DNA of 64,000 nucleotides, from assembly GCA_905220665.1 (NCBI GenBank), contig CAJNAR010000023.1, forward strand, positions 1 through 64,000, read 5' to 3'. This stretch comes from Albugo candida (Eukaryota; Oomycota; Peronosporomycetes; Albuginales; Albuginaceae). The position numbers were made by a program, and so were the translations under genes. Below the pieces are notes generated by a model. The model searched no databases, was not told the origin of the DNA, and was given only the letters and a program-made list of their open reading frames with translations. How positions within the stretch are numbered: the first letter of the stretch is position 1; every line of letters begins with the position of its first letter. Positions 26,592-37,534 of the stretch are shown one piece after another.

Positions 26592-28318
26592 ATGAAAGCC
26601 GCACTCCTCCTTGACTTATTCGTATTCCTATGGCATTCTGGGCACTCCGCCAATTTGATGTCTTTTGATATCACCGTTGGTTTACCGTACGTCTCTCGAT
26701 GTCAAGAGTGTCTGTTACACGCAGGCGCAGTTCACGTCGAAGAGGAAGAGGTGCCTGTCAACAATCAAAACATATTTATCACCAGATATTGGGTCATCGG
26801 AGTATTTTCTAACAAATTTCGCCAATTGCTATGGTAGCGGAATCTGTCTCATACTGACAGTCAAAGATTCCGAACGTGCGATTCCCAATGAAGATATTGG
26901 CGGGACGCACTCCACTCCCCCAACTACCTATCATTCACATAAAAATATGCACGTGGAACAGCAAAATCCCCTTCTGCTTGCAGACAACCCCGCTGAAGGA
27001 AGTAGCAAAGTATCTAATTACTTGTGCCTTCTATCAACTCAAGATTTCTTTTTCTATTCCTCTTTATGCGAGATATGTATGCAGAAATGGAGTGATTCGG
27101 GCAGCATCGAAAAATACACTCTACTCCAATCTAATTCGCATGCCCCCAATTCTCTTTATGTGATGAAATTTCAAATGCCAACGTATACAAAGAGAAATGC
27201 CAGGACACAGAATTTTGCAATTATCCAACATTCATTTATGCTAATGACCAATGCAACTCATTCAAGGATGAGATGTCGTCAGAAGCGCATCGTTCTAGAA
27301 GAACGCCACCGTTCCATCAAAAAATGAGCACACTTTCAATTGAAGAAAGGCTTTCATATATTCACCCATCGCTTAAATCCCATTTTCAATCCGTAGCTGA
27401 AGCTCTTTCTATACAATCGCAATGCTATCAAATAGTCGGGTTTGCTGAATCTACGCTTTCATTACAGGATTGCTGGAGATGCCTGACCAAATTGTCACTT
27501 GGAGTAATCATTTTGGACAATATCAAATTGAACAGCAGAGGAAACCGTGAAATGGTCTTCTACCTGTTCGCAATCGCAGATTTCAATATGATAACGTGTG
27601 GCTTCGAATGTGGTGAGGTTTCCGAAAGCACTGATTGCAGTTCAGAGAGGGAACGTATAAAGGGCTTAAGTCCTCTGCATAATGTTGTAAACTGGATCGA
27701 AGGCGTTGAGGCTGCACAATTCACAAATGACAAGCAATATCGTGGTCCGAACTGCTTTCTGGTATTCAAGACGTACCCCAAGGCATGTGCTTTTTTTAAA
27801 AACTCAAATGAAGTCCATCTTTCAGCAATTCGGTTTCTGGTCTCTCTTGATGCAAACCAAAAAGGTCTCAAACGTTTGAAGTGCGCAATCAAATATCTAT
27901 CACACTGTAAAAGTCTCGATCTTTTACCTAACGCTATCTGCGAGTACGATCATAAAGTTGTCAATTTGGAGCTCTGAAATTCAAAACGTCAACTCTTTCT
28001 CCAGTTGTGGTAGCTGTCAAGTGGACTTCACACGCTCCAGACGACGCATCAGAAACTGCGGCATTTCAGAACTGTTTCACCTGTCTCGCGCGCAAGCACA
28101 AAGTTGTGCTCGTGTCTATTAAAAAGCGATATCTGTGGCTGGTGCGTTACCAAAAACGTCCCTTAAAATGTGACAGTTGTAATCAAAATTTGGCATTTGG
28201 ACCGCATTTCCCATATGACCAGTTTTATTCGCAGGTACTGGAATCAGATATGAGTTATGATGTTGAGGATGTATCCAATTATGGCGCCGTAGTTACACGC
28301 AACACGAATTCTCGATAG
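26592..28318 (+). pseudogene. Secreted cysteine-rich protein, about 575 aa, frame-disrupted; possible CCG-type effector
   Basis: ATG 26592 gives a signal peptide (MKAALLLDLFVFLWHSGHSA) in frame with an upstream ATG at 26568. The mature N terminus reads YVSRCQECLLHAG, a CX2CX4G. Coding then appears to pass into a second frame (about 26700-27150: SPDIGSSEYFLTNFANCYGS, LCEICMQKWSDSG). It returns to the first frame (about 27140-27977: CDEISNANVYKEKCQDTEFC, then STLSIEERLSYIHPSLKSH) and passes to a third ending at 28318 (ETAAFQNCFTCLARKHK, CDSCNQNLAFG). Each junction needs a one-base correction. The cysteine spacing resembles, but does not exactly match, the CX2CX5G motif I recall for Albugo CCG effectors. 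Separate genes or unrecognised introns are alternatives. Confidence 0.5.
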
Positions 28319-29346
28319 TTTAATACTAATGAAAATGACAGAAAAAACAATCTAGTGTGATCCGTTGCTTTATTTCAACATATGTGCGCGTGTCTTGTAC
28401 GATGATATAAGTATTGAGATGCAACGAATGATGGTCCAGTTCATAGCGTTACAAATGTGTCACTTGCGCCTCTATTCACATGCATATGCTAGTGTTTGGC
28501 AGTTTACTGTACTCTTATGATGATCAAGCGCGAAGCGGGTTGCTAACCGTGCTCTTGTGGCTAGTAAGTCGAGGTAAACATTCCTAGGTGAACATGGATG
28601 AATCTAAATCTATTCTTTGCGTATGCATCGCTTCTTATATCTAATCTGCCCTTATCTAATGACAGCATTTCAGGGCACAAAGGCTCCACGACACTTGGTT
28701 TAACATTTACTCCAACTTGATGAGAAATCTATTTTGATATAGTGAGATTAGCACACATACTTCGAAGAAAGTTATTCACTCTACTGTAAATTGATTCAGT
28801 CAGCATTTCGAATCATGAAAATAGTCCAAGAAGACCTCCTATTCTCTACTACTTCTCAGTTCAATGGCGATATCTTTTTGTGAAGAAGTACCACGAACAC
28901 ATAATTTGTCCTGTGTATTGGTCACCTGCTCTATTTTAGGGTTATTGAACATCATTTAGCAGATTGCAAGGATGTATAACCTCTGATTCATCATGCAATC
29001 TTGCACACATCTAGTGAAATCTGCAACATGCCTCGCCTGTTTGCTCGTGTGGTGCGGAACGGTATATAATCAAGAAATCAACACTGATCAACACTGAATA
29101 TGTATAATACCCTCTCAGCCTCATGGCGAATACCAAGTTATTGCGTAGCTTGTTGCGTCGTTCACTCGATCTACTTTCCAAGGGTATACATCTTTCCTTG
29201 TAAAGCCTACCGTACTTAATACAATCCTTTTAAACCAATCTTCTTGCTCCATTCTCACTCCCTCATTGATCTATACATGTAGTTGGCGTATTTTCACCCA
29301 ATCAAATGCTACATTAGGGAGTCTCATTTTCTAATAATACACTTAA
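28319..29346. other. Intergenic stretch, no supported gene
   Basis: AT-rich, with no frame longer than 60 codons and no repeat recognised. It probably contains the promoter of the TFIIB-like gene. Confidence 0.5.
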
Positions 29347-30589
29347 ATGGACTTGGACGCTAATGCCGAAGACTTTTTCGCAGCGTTGAATTCAAATGAA
29401 CCAGCCACATTCCCTGCATTCCCTCCCCACACTCCATCCGCAGCCTCCACTTCACTCATATCTGAGGTTTGTATCGGTTTTTCGTCAATATTTGTATCAG
29501 AAAGTAACCTTTCATTTGACTTTGCAGCAGCTCCAAAGTAGAAATCTGACACACCACAAATCCGACACTAAAAATCGACTCAATGTATCCGCAGGCGCTA
29601 ACCTTGTCGACACGGGACCATCACTCCCAATGGAAGAGAGGATTGTGAACGTTTTGGTTCCAGAGTTGAAAGTGAGTGATGTGATGATGCTAATTCGTAA
29701 AATGAAGCAATCGGGGAAATCAGATGCCGATGAGTTTTCTGAGCTTGACGCCGAACCGAAAACAGGTGTGCAAAAGGCCCGAAAACGTCATTTTCCGCGT
29801 CGATTGCTCACACATTTGATCGTTGAGCGCCGCGATTTCGTTGTGAAAATTGCGGTAATACCGAGCAAAATAATTTTATTACGGATTACGCTCGAGGCGA
29901 TACAATATGTAACGGACCGGATGGAAATGGATGTGGAACCGTAGTGCAAGATCATATCGTGCACAAACGCAGTGCGTATCGAAAGTTTGAAGGGGAGGAA
30001 GATCAATCGCATCACGGGCCGGCTCCAAACAAATTGTTTTCGACCAGCCACAATCTCCGGACGTTGATTTCACAGGTCTTTTACACATGCAGTCTCATTT
30101 GCTGTGGATTTTGTAACGAATTTGATCTTTAGGACGGCGAAATGGCTGGTAACTTGAGACGAGCGGCAGAGTTTGTGGAGATGAATCTCAGTCAGATGGG
30201 TAAGGATGAACGACGAACTCGTGTCGGATACAAGGATCAGGTACATTGCTCTTGTATGGCTAGGAATGCATCAGGGGAATGACGTCCAAGTGTAGATGAA
30301 ACAAAAGGCCTGTCGACTGATTGACCACACAGTAAGCAATTTATATCTTCACGAAATAGTTGACAATCGCGCCAAAAAGATGTTTGCCGAATTTCGAGAC
30401 GTTCGCGAACATGCGCACCAATTTGAAGCGATGGTAGCCGGATGTGTCATTGCAGCTTACATGGCCACAGGTCGTGAAATGTATACCGCTCAACATGGCC
30501 TTTGCGTGGAAGTGGATCCATTCGGCAATTCTGTTCCTAGCAAACCTGTCGATAAAAGCAGTCTAATAAAACTGTCAATGATAAATTGA
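29347..30589 (+). CDS. TFIIB-like transcription factor, five exons
   Basis: TFIIB bridges TBP and RNA polymerase II at promoters. Exons inferred from GT-AG sites in consistent frame: 29347-29466, 29528-29765, 29828-30075, 30133-30240, 30296-30589 (introns 55-62 bp). Exon 3 carries a zinc-ribbon-like unit, FRCENCGN...DYARGDTICNGPDGNGCG. Its first metal pair is CX2C but the second is CX7C rather than CX2C. A B-reader-like segment follows (AYRKFEGEEDQSHHGP...NKLFS). Exons 4-5 resemble one cyclin-like repeat (VDNRAKKMFAEFRDVREHAH, FEAMVAGCVIAAYMA). A second cyclin repeat, normal in TFIIB, is absent before the stop. The N-terminal extension of about 120 residues is unusual. It could be a lineage-specific TFIIB or Brf relative. 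Confidence 0.72.
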
Positions 30590-30712
30590 AGGAAGTGGGG
30601 ATGAGGTCAAGTCTTCATGGCCCTTATGAGTTGGGCTACACACGTTTTTATAAATTTTTGAAATTTCGTTAGAAATTTTTTTTATTTTTACTTAATAAAA
30701 ACCATTTTATAT

Positions 30713-30985
30713 GAGACCAAACTGCATGCATTCACTTGTACACTCTGCGATATGAAGTTTAACGCTCGACGTGGAATGCAATTTCACAAATGCACAGGCC
30801 GACCCGATACAGTCAAAGTGGAAAATGGTTCTTTGGAGAATCTGACGCCTTTGGACCTTCCGATGGAACTTCAGCCTATTGCCGTGATGCGTGATGGAAA
30901 GAAATGGTTCAAATGTCCAATTTGCGCTCGAATGTATGCCAATGAAGAAAGCCTCCGCGAGCATGTGAGCCGCCATAAGAATTAA
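30713..30985 (+). CDS. C2H2 zinc-finger protein (5' end uncertain)
   Basis: The frame encodes a first finger-like unit FTCTLCDMKF...FHKC and ends with a canonical C2H2 finger, FKCPICARMY...EHVSRH (CX2CX12HX3H), four residues before the stop. The first finger's cysteines lie upstream of the ATG at 30752, so the true start must be upstream, probably across an intron in the AT-rich stretch 30640-30710. A nucleic-acid-binding role is likely from the fingers alone. Partners and targets are unknown. Confidence 0.6.
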   Translation, partial: ETKLHAFTCTLCDMKFNARRGMQFHKCTGRPDTVKVENGSLENLTPLDLPMELQPIAVMRDGKKWFKCPICARMYANEESLREHVSRHKN

Positions 30986-31288
30986 AGCCAGAAGCGAAGA
31001 GAACCGATAGAGACTAGTACTGTAGATCCCATTCGACAGCAGAAACGGACAAAGCTGGCATCAGCCAATCCATCTGTCCAAGTGAATAGAAATGAGCAGG
31101 TTATGTTTCGTGGCGCAGGTCGACGTCCATGGATAAATATTTGCAAGAAGAGAATAATATGAAGCGATTATAGCCAATGGAAGGGTCATCTGGTATTTGT
31201 ATACAATAGGAAGTGGTGCTTATTGCGTTTTTGTAGCCAATGGTAGATGCTTTAACGATGATAATACCCAATAAACGTAATGCAAAAG

Positions 31289-31825
31289 TTATCGATTGCC
31301 TGTGATATCGGTTAATTCCAAGATGGTATCTGTTGTTACTATTTTAACGTGCTCGCCTTTCGCCTTTAATATCGATTCAATATCGGTTAATTCTTCTTCA
31401 AACCAGCCCAAGCGATCAGCAATGAGATGCAGATTTTCATAGTGAGGACAGCGTACGAGCACGACGCCGTGAAAGTAGGCGTGTTTGCTAAGCGTTTTGG
31501 CAGATCTAGTCTCACACACTAAGTACAAAAGTGTTAGTCGGAATGCTAAGAACGGCGTTTGATTACCTTTGCATGTATAGAGCATGACGAATTTCTCTCC
31601 AGGTGACGAGACGCCAGGAATGGCAGGATTCTGATCAGTTTCACGTACAGGAGTAGATGTACCTTTGGCGCTAAAGCATCGACTGCCGAGCTGCCGTTTT
31701 GTTTTGAATGATGCACATGGTGTTGGATACAGCGAAAAGCGGCTTTGAAAAAGAAGTTGCTGCACGTCTCGACGGTTTGATTGTAGTCGTTTGGATGCAG
31801 CGAGCAAAAGATGTCGTCTGTACAT
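31289..31825 (-). CDS. DNL-type zinc-finger protein (Zim17/Tim15/DNLZ-like), mitochondrial
   Basis: Zim17/HEP proteins keep mitochondrial Hsp70 soluble and help protein import. The start at 31825 gives a basic, S/R-rich N terminus (MYRRHLLLAASKRLQS...) fitting a mitochondrial presequence. A 48-bp intron (31519-31566, GTAATC...ACTTAG) lies within the first zinc pair; splicing creates CKVCETRSAKTLSKHAYFHG. The domain continues with VVLVRCPHYENLHLIADRLG and WFEE. The second metal pair is normally CPxC, but here it reads CPHY: tyrosine (TAT) replaces the fourth cysteine. All other signature residues are present. The intron is a multiple of three with no stop, so an unspliced frame is also open. 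Confidence 0.9.
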   Translation of the reverse strand: MYRRHLLLAASKRLQSNRRDVQQLLFQSRFSLYPTPCASFKTKRQLGSRCFSAKGTSTPVRETDQNPAIPGVSSPGEKFVMLYTCKGNQTPFLAFRLTLLYLVCETRSAKTLSKHAYFHGVVLVRCPHYENLHLIADRLGWFEEELTDIESILKAKGEHVKIVTTDTILELTDITGNR

Positions 31826-32087
31826 CCTCCACTCTGCTGATTGGCAACGAGCAAGAAATTGTATATTTATAGTACGTTGAGCATTCTTTTGTAAGCGAAT
31901 GCAATAGATTAGATCAGGATAGTAATATCAGAAGATTACAGTGCTAGACATCTATTTATGCAAAAGGATAGTGCTAGCAGATATTGGTCATGAATACAAA
32001 CAAGAATGAAGCATGTACTGCCTACAGATAGAAATCTATTTGCTAAAAGCATTTTACTACGGCAATATAACCAATAGCTATATACTT

Positions 32088-33719
32088 TTACATCCAGAAT
32101 GACGTAGTCCACATCCTTTTACCAATTACACATCCAATTGCAACAGCAGCGACAATTAGCTGTACAAATCGTCCTTCCGGGCTGCCAGCTGCGATAACCG
32201 TATAACTCTGCATTCGTCTAAGCACTGACCGGAACTTGGAAGGGATACCATTATGCTCGGATGACGAAGTCTTCTCGATATACTGTTTGACAGCTTGACA
32301 GGAATTCTCCAACACCGTCATAGAAGTCGGTAATCTCTCTAAGCGTTCCAGTATTGGATGTTGTTCGACCGCTGCCTCACTCAACTGTAATGCATCACAA
32401 ACAGTGGGAAGGAATTTTCCATAATGAGCAGTGCCCACAACAATAACAGCCGATGATCCAGAGGTCCCGGCATTAATCCCCTGCAAGTGCAGTTCAGCGG
32501 CATTGACGGCAACAACAGTATGTGGGTCAAAAATACGAGTGCTTTTTGTGGTAATGCGCAATGGTTTCGCGGACAGTGCTTTCCATTACAGTGTACGCTT
32601 TCATCTCACGCTGTGCCCGGTCCAAAAGTGGACCAGTCACCGTCAATTGGCCGGTTTCTTCGAAATGATTCATCCATTGAGTGAGTATGGTGGCATCTTC
32701 GTCGCATAAAGCGAATAAATACCGTTCGAAATTGCTAGAGACGCAGATATCCATAGAAGGTGTATTGGTGTGGATGATTGGATATCGGTGATATTTTCCG
32801 TCTCTGAAGAATCGATACAAAATATCATTCTCATTGGTGGCGACAATCAACTCGATGGGAAGAACGAGTTTACGGGCGTAAAACCCCGCCAATATATCAC
32901 CAAAGTTGCCCGTCGGTACAGAGAACGCTACATGCGCAATTCCTTCTTTCTTCATCTGAAGGTACGCATACACGTAATACACAATCTGAGCCAGAATCCG
33001 AGCCCAATTGATCGAGTTGACAGCTCCCAAATGATACTTGTCTTTGAATATTGGATCTGCAAAAAGCTTCTTCACAATCGATTGACAGTCATCGAATGTT
33101 CCCTGAACGACGATATTGTGAATATTTACGTCCAATGCGGTGGTCATTTGACGCTCCTGGATAGCACTCACGCGACCTTGGGGGAACATTGTGAAGGCCT
33201 GAATGTTCTCCTTTCCAAGTACGCTGTGGATCGCTGAGCTGCCGGTATCACCGGACGTTGCCCCGACCACTGTGACAGTATACGGCTGCTGACCTGTCTT
33301 TCTCAAAATCTCATTGTTCCGCTTCAGAAAGTATTCAGCTTGCCGAGGAAATGTAATGCACTATCTTTGAAGGCGAACGTTGGGCCGTGAAAGAGCTCCA
33401 ACACGTACAAATGAGAGGTTATTTGCTTGATCGGCGTGATCTCTGAATCACGGAATGTGACACTGTTATAGCTTTGATCAATTATAGTTTGTAGATCAGT
33501 TTTTGGAATCTCTTGAGGGTCAATGAAAAGCCTCATGACTTTGTATGCGATTTCTCGATATGAATCTTGCGTCCAAGAGCTGAGAGCATCAACAGGTAAG
33601 GAGGGGAAATCATGCTTCTCGGGGACGAGCAATCCTCGGTCTGCGGCCAGACCTGTGAGAATAGCTTCTTCAAAGGATAACCCGCGAACCTCTCCGCGTG
33701 TGCTTTTGTATCGAACCAT
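32088..33719 (-). pseudogene. Threonine synthase, two frame breaks
   Basis: Catalyses O-phosphohomoserine to threonine with pyridoxal phosphate. I chose ATG 33719 (MVRYKSTRGEVRGLSFEEA), the usual family N terminus; an upstream in-frame ATG at 33851 adds 44 atypical residues. The PLP lysine is in GPTFAFKDSALHFLG. After LGKL one base (or four) is missing at about 33330-33345, and the next frame gives EYFLKRNNEILRKTG and VVGATSGDTGSSA. After ETIAHYHKKHSYF a T5 run at about 32533-32537 has one base too many, and the frame resumes DPHTVVAVNAAELHL. Apart from these two indels the protein is full length and well conserved. Sequence error or a recent pseudogene are both possible. Confidence 0.92.
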
Positions 33720-34078
33720 TCTATTCGTACTTTTAAGAAAGTGTACGGTTCCGTCGTACATAAGCGGAATATCAGGGTGCACGACAGGAAGAACTACGAA
33801 AATGGGCTCCACATCACCTCCTGGCCATATTCCACATCGATGGGATGCCATCTATGTCCACGTCTGCCTACAGCATTGCAGGAGTCATGACAAAGCGTCT
33901 CAATCTACTTCTATCCATATAGAAGTACCGTAATCCATCGAATAAAGCTCGTATCAAAATGTTGCTCAACATGATCACTATTTCGTCCTTGTAAGCATGC
34001 TTGTCGTGGACCCGAAAGACCCGTTCGGCTCTAAATTAAGACCACCACAAAGGCACCCATGATTCCACGCGCATTCCA

Positions 34079-36142
34079 ATGCCGAACGCACGTCCATTGC
34101 CACCAATACGAGAAACAATCGCTGATGTCGTGAATCGCTATATAACCGCTGTACCCGAACAAGTGTGGGCACATCACACTTTACTCCATCTAAAGTTTGC
34201 ACATAATCGCATCGCAAGATTTCCGGGCGGTATTATCGCAAAAGAGTTACAACGCTTACAAATAATTGAAGTGAAGACAATTCACCTTTCGTGCTCGAAG
34301 ATTTAATTCCACTTGCTGCTTTACCGCATTTATGGAAAATTGATTTGCGTGAGAATCCCTTACGCTTACTTTCCAATCGCATTTACCTGCTGGAGCGATT
34401 CTTCCAAACAGTGAGGAAGACCTCTGTGCAAGTAACTGCGCAAGTCGCTGTCATTGTGCCCGAAACGATCCATAGAGTGACAGAATACCGCCGCCTGCTT
34501 CCGCGATGCTGCGGGTTCCCGATGCTCCAGTTCCTCAATGAGTCTTGGATCACCGATATGGAAATTGAGGCTGTGGAGCTGGAGCTCGGGTGGAAATCTG
34601 AGTACCAAAGCTTGCAGAAAGTGAAGAATACCCGATAACAAAATAAACTCTCCGCTTCTGATACGTTTCGAGCGCGCGTGCAACGACAAAATGCTCCTTT
34701 ACGCGTTTCGAAAGAGACTGCAGCCTTTACGTTTAATAGAGAGCGTCAAAGTGCGATTCCATCGACTCGAACCATTGAGAGATGTCAATTTGATTGCTCG
34801 AGCGGTTCTGAACTCACGCGATTGAATGCGTTGGAAGGTGTCAAAGTTTCTAAGACAGAGCTTTTGGATAGCGGAAGTGCTGACGAAATACTTTCGAGTC
34901 TACTAAAAGCGTTGGCAACGTGTCCGATTTTGTCAGAGAAACAAGTCGATGTCGGGGACGCTTCTCCTTCAGAGCCATCTCCGAATCTCCTTTCAGACTT
35001 AACGTGTGAAGAGGTCAATTACGTCCGTCTTCAGAGTCGCGTGTACGTTGGTGAGAATCAAGAGAATAAGTCGACTTCATTTGATAAAGAGAACGCCTAT
35101 CTCCGTGGAAGCATCCTTTTGGACGCGGTGGCGCAAATGGAGAAATCATTGCGTCTTATCAAATACGCCAACGAACGATTATCACCCAACAAAGTTCCAC
35201 TTACTTTGACGCCTTCCCGTGTCCGAATTGACCGAAAATCGCATCGAATAAGACGCAATCGCGAGACTTCATTTGCGGTTTTGGACACGGAATTGGATCA
35301 CCTGTTAGCAAATTTACCACGAGAAAATTCTCATCCAAAGTTTCATTGAGAATGAGAGAAGAGTTGTTGCAGAAGAACGATTGGCACAAGAACTTGAGCA
35401 ACATCGCCATCGACTGCGTATGATTGCGTTGAAGAAATGGCCGCTTTCTGATGTTGTTGGGTCAAAGCGAGTGGTGTCGTTTGCATCGCCATGGCAGGAA
35501 AGAGACTACAAGGCAAAGAACTGTGATCTGACTTGCGTACGTGTGGGTCAAGTGGAAATGTTGGAAGATGCGGAAAATGACACGTTGACACATGTCAACT
35601 CGCAGGATCTAATGGTACGGACTGCAGAAATACGAATGAATGCAAAAGAGAACCTTTTGGAATTGGAGAGATTTTGGAGAGGGTTTCAGCTTCAGGAAAG
35701 TGAGTGGGAAACAAAAAGGCAACAGGATCCGATTTCGCGGATTCGTCGACGGCTTCAAAGACGCTATAACGTGCAGGGATAGTGCGGGTGTCCAGTGGGT
35801 GTGCATTTGGAAGGAGCAATGGATTTGTAGTGGTTTCTCACTGCGGAGGGGTTCAAGTACAAGTTCGATTCATCGGCAAATATCATTTGGTTTGGATCGC
35901 ATTCGAAGGTGTACTATGAGCACAGACTCGCGATGAATTCCAAGGAACGCTGGCAACCTGCTCAATCCATCATTTTGAATAAGCAGCGCGTCCATTTCGT
36001 ACATGTTCTGTGTCCAAAGCCTTTCACTGATAACGATATCTCGACACCGAATGAGTTAGTGACAGGAGCTAACATTCAGTGTCGTGCCTTATACTCATTT
36101 CACGAGACAGAATGTTGGTTCTTCGAGGACGGTCAAGTGTGA
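34079..36142 (+). pseudogene. Leucine-rich-repeat and coiled-coil protein, frame-disrupted
   Basis: Divergent from threonine synthase. The start (MPNARPLPPIRETIADVVNR) leads into LRRs: LLHLKFAHNRIARFPGG, then LEDLIPLAALPHLWKIDLRE with NPL. One base is missing between them, near 34275. The frame crosses an in-frame TAA at 34636-34638 into a region (to about 35315) rich in S/R/E that lacks an ATG for about 150 codons. Another missing base in an A-run at about 35313-35318 leads to a charged helix (ENERRVVAEERLAQELEQHR). An intron is likely at 35771-35830 (GTGCAG...TTGTAG), before WFLTAEGFKYKFDSSANIIW and the stop at 36142. It resembles axonemal or scaffold LRR-coiled-coil proteins only loosely. 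Two separate genes remain possible. Confidence 0.6.
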
Positions 36143-36460
36143 AATAACAAGGCAATGCGTTCGAATGTTGTGTTTTGGATTGAACAGAGGTGTCTCGAGA
36201 GGTCTGTTTTCTAATGTGATCGATAGGCTTGCATGCAATGCGCAAGTGCTGCATTTGGATGAGATCGAGATTTCTGCGGGAATGAATGGAGACTTCAGAG
36301 TATCGATGAGTAAAATTGACGGGTAGACGTCTTGGGATGATGAGTGGTCGAGATACGTGTAAAGATTGTAAATCCGCACTAAAAGGTAGAAGGTGTTTTG
36401 TATAGACGACTAGGGAAAATGAAATATGCAAAATACGTACAGATCCGAGGGAAGTTGCGA

Positions 36461-36889
36461 TTACGGCTTGTAGCAACTACATGTGGCTAGCACGAACCAA
36501 TACATCGCGTCGCTGTTATCCAAACCTTTATAAACACGGTTGCCACAGTGTATTGCATTTCGTGCGCAGTAGAGAATTCCAGCACGTGATCTTCCTGGAA
36601 AGAAATTCCGGATCAACACCTTTATGGTCGGATTGGCAAACTTAAAGTATTCCATCTTTTCATCGATGATGTCCATTTCTCTATCATATGTAGGATTACC
36701 TTGACGAGCTTTCAGTTGCGTAATAACTGAATTTACTTCATCCTTGTCGCCAGGATACACATGACATCTGAGGGATTCACAGTAACCCGGAGGAAATGTT
36801 GGCGCTTTAAGTGGGCTCTGAAAATTCTTCTGCGTTGTCAGTGTGGAGAAAATGACCACGAGTACAGTAGTTGATATAGTTTTAATCAT
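36461..36889 (-). CDS. Small secreted protein, 142 aa (duplicated family, member 1)
   Basis: The start at 36889 gives a signal peptide (MIKTISTTVLVVIFSTLTTQ). The mature protein has six cysteines, including CESLRCH near the N terminus and a terminal TCSC. The central part is basic and helix-forming (NPTIKVLIRNFFPGRSRAGI, followed by LYCARN). A decayed paralogue lies at 45.85-46.94 kb, and more distant relatives at 38817 and 56300 share the upstream block. I know no matching family. A secreted, possibly host-interacting role is inferred from the signal peptide and local expansion. Confidence 0.75.
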   Translation of the reverse strand: MIKTISTTVLVVIFSTLTTQKNFQSPLKAPTFPPGYCESLRCHVYPGDKDEVNSVITQLKARQGNPTYDREMDIIDEKMEYFKFANPTIKVLIRNFFPGRSRAGILYCARNAIHCGNRVYKGLDNSDAMYWFVLATCSCYKP

Positions 36890-37087
36890 TTGAATTGGTG
36901 TGAGCCTTACGTCTTAGCTAATGGTTCTGAAAACGACAGCGCTGCGTACAGGATACGTGTATACCTGTTCTCCTTCCTCTACCCATGTTCTGTTTAACCT
37001 ATCGTAATTGATCTTTTCAGTATGGAACCTAACCATCTTCTATCCCTTGCATCTGATTCCCATTTCACATAATAAGCCTTGCATAAA

Positions 37088-37150
37088 TAGGAAATTGTTA
37101 TATTCACTCCCTTTTCGGTTAAATTCACTCCCTTTCAAGTCACGTGACCC
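37088..37150. mobile_element. Isolated end of the 15.2-kb TIR element
   Basis: Carries AGGAAATTGTTATATTCACT followed by CCC, a second TTCACTCCC and TCACGTGACC, matching the left end of the element at 15206-16162. No partner end was found nearby. Confidence 0.75.
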
Positions 37151-37284
37151 ACATTATTATACATTCAAACATATTTTGAGGGCTCTAGATGGAATTTGGA
37201 AAGCAAGATGTATTAAGAGTAAGAGGTCCTTAGTTCACTTTACTAGCTAGTCTAAGCCTTCTCGTACTAGACGCCCACAGCCAG

Positions 37285-37530
37285 GGGTGCCGTACCCATC
37301 TCAGTCAGTTTAGCACTTGAGCGCACGGACCCCCTGCCGGAGGTCGTCAGTTCCATCCCCGGCAGTGTGGGCAGCAGTTTCAGCCTACCCAAGCAATAAG
37401 CTTGGAAAATATCTGCCTGCCTAGGTTTGAAGTCAGACTTAAGTGATATTCACACGGTCAGGGGCTCATGATAGGATAAGGAAGGTATTTATAGAACCAG
37501 ATAAACAGTGTAATGAAATTCTTGACAAAG
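37285..37530 (+). mobile_element. tRNA-derived SINE, copy 3
   Basis: Same family and orientation as the copies at 10665 and 10929. The head reads GTGCCGTACCCATCTCAGTC, with a B-box-like AGTTCCATCCCCGGC, body CTTGGAAAATATCTGCC and end TTCTTGACAAAG. No target-site duplication was recognised. It lies in unit A and is absent from the matching place in unit B, so it inserted after the duplication or was lost there. Confidence 0.85.
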
Positions 37531-37534
37531 TAGC

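Noticed and set aside
26876..27163. Third frame inside the secreted cysteine-rich gene as an exon
   Set aside because: The overlapping second frame is longer, has the CEIC cysteine pair, and connects with the downstream cysteine-rich frame; the third frame shows no such pattern.
31519..31566. Reading the DNL gene as one uninterrupted frame
   Set aside because: The 48-bp stretch has GT-AG ends, and removing it restores the CKVC metal pair exactly, so it is an intron.
32770..33237. Plus-strand 155-codon frame
   Set aside because: It lies opposite the conserved threonine synthase coding strand and is a shadow frame.
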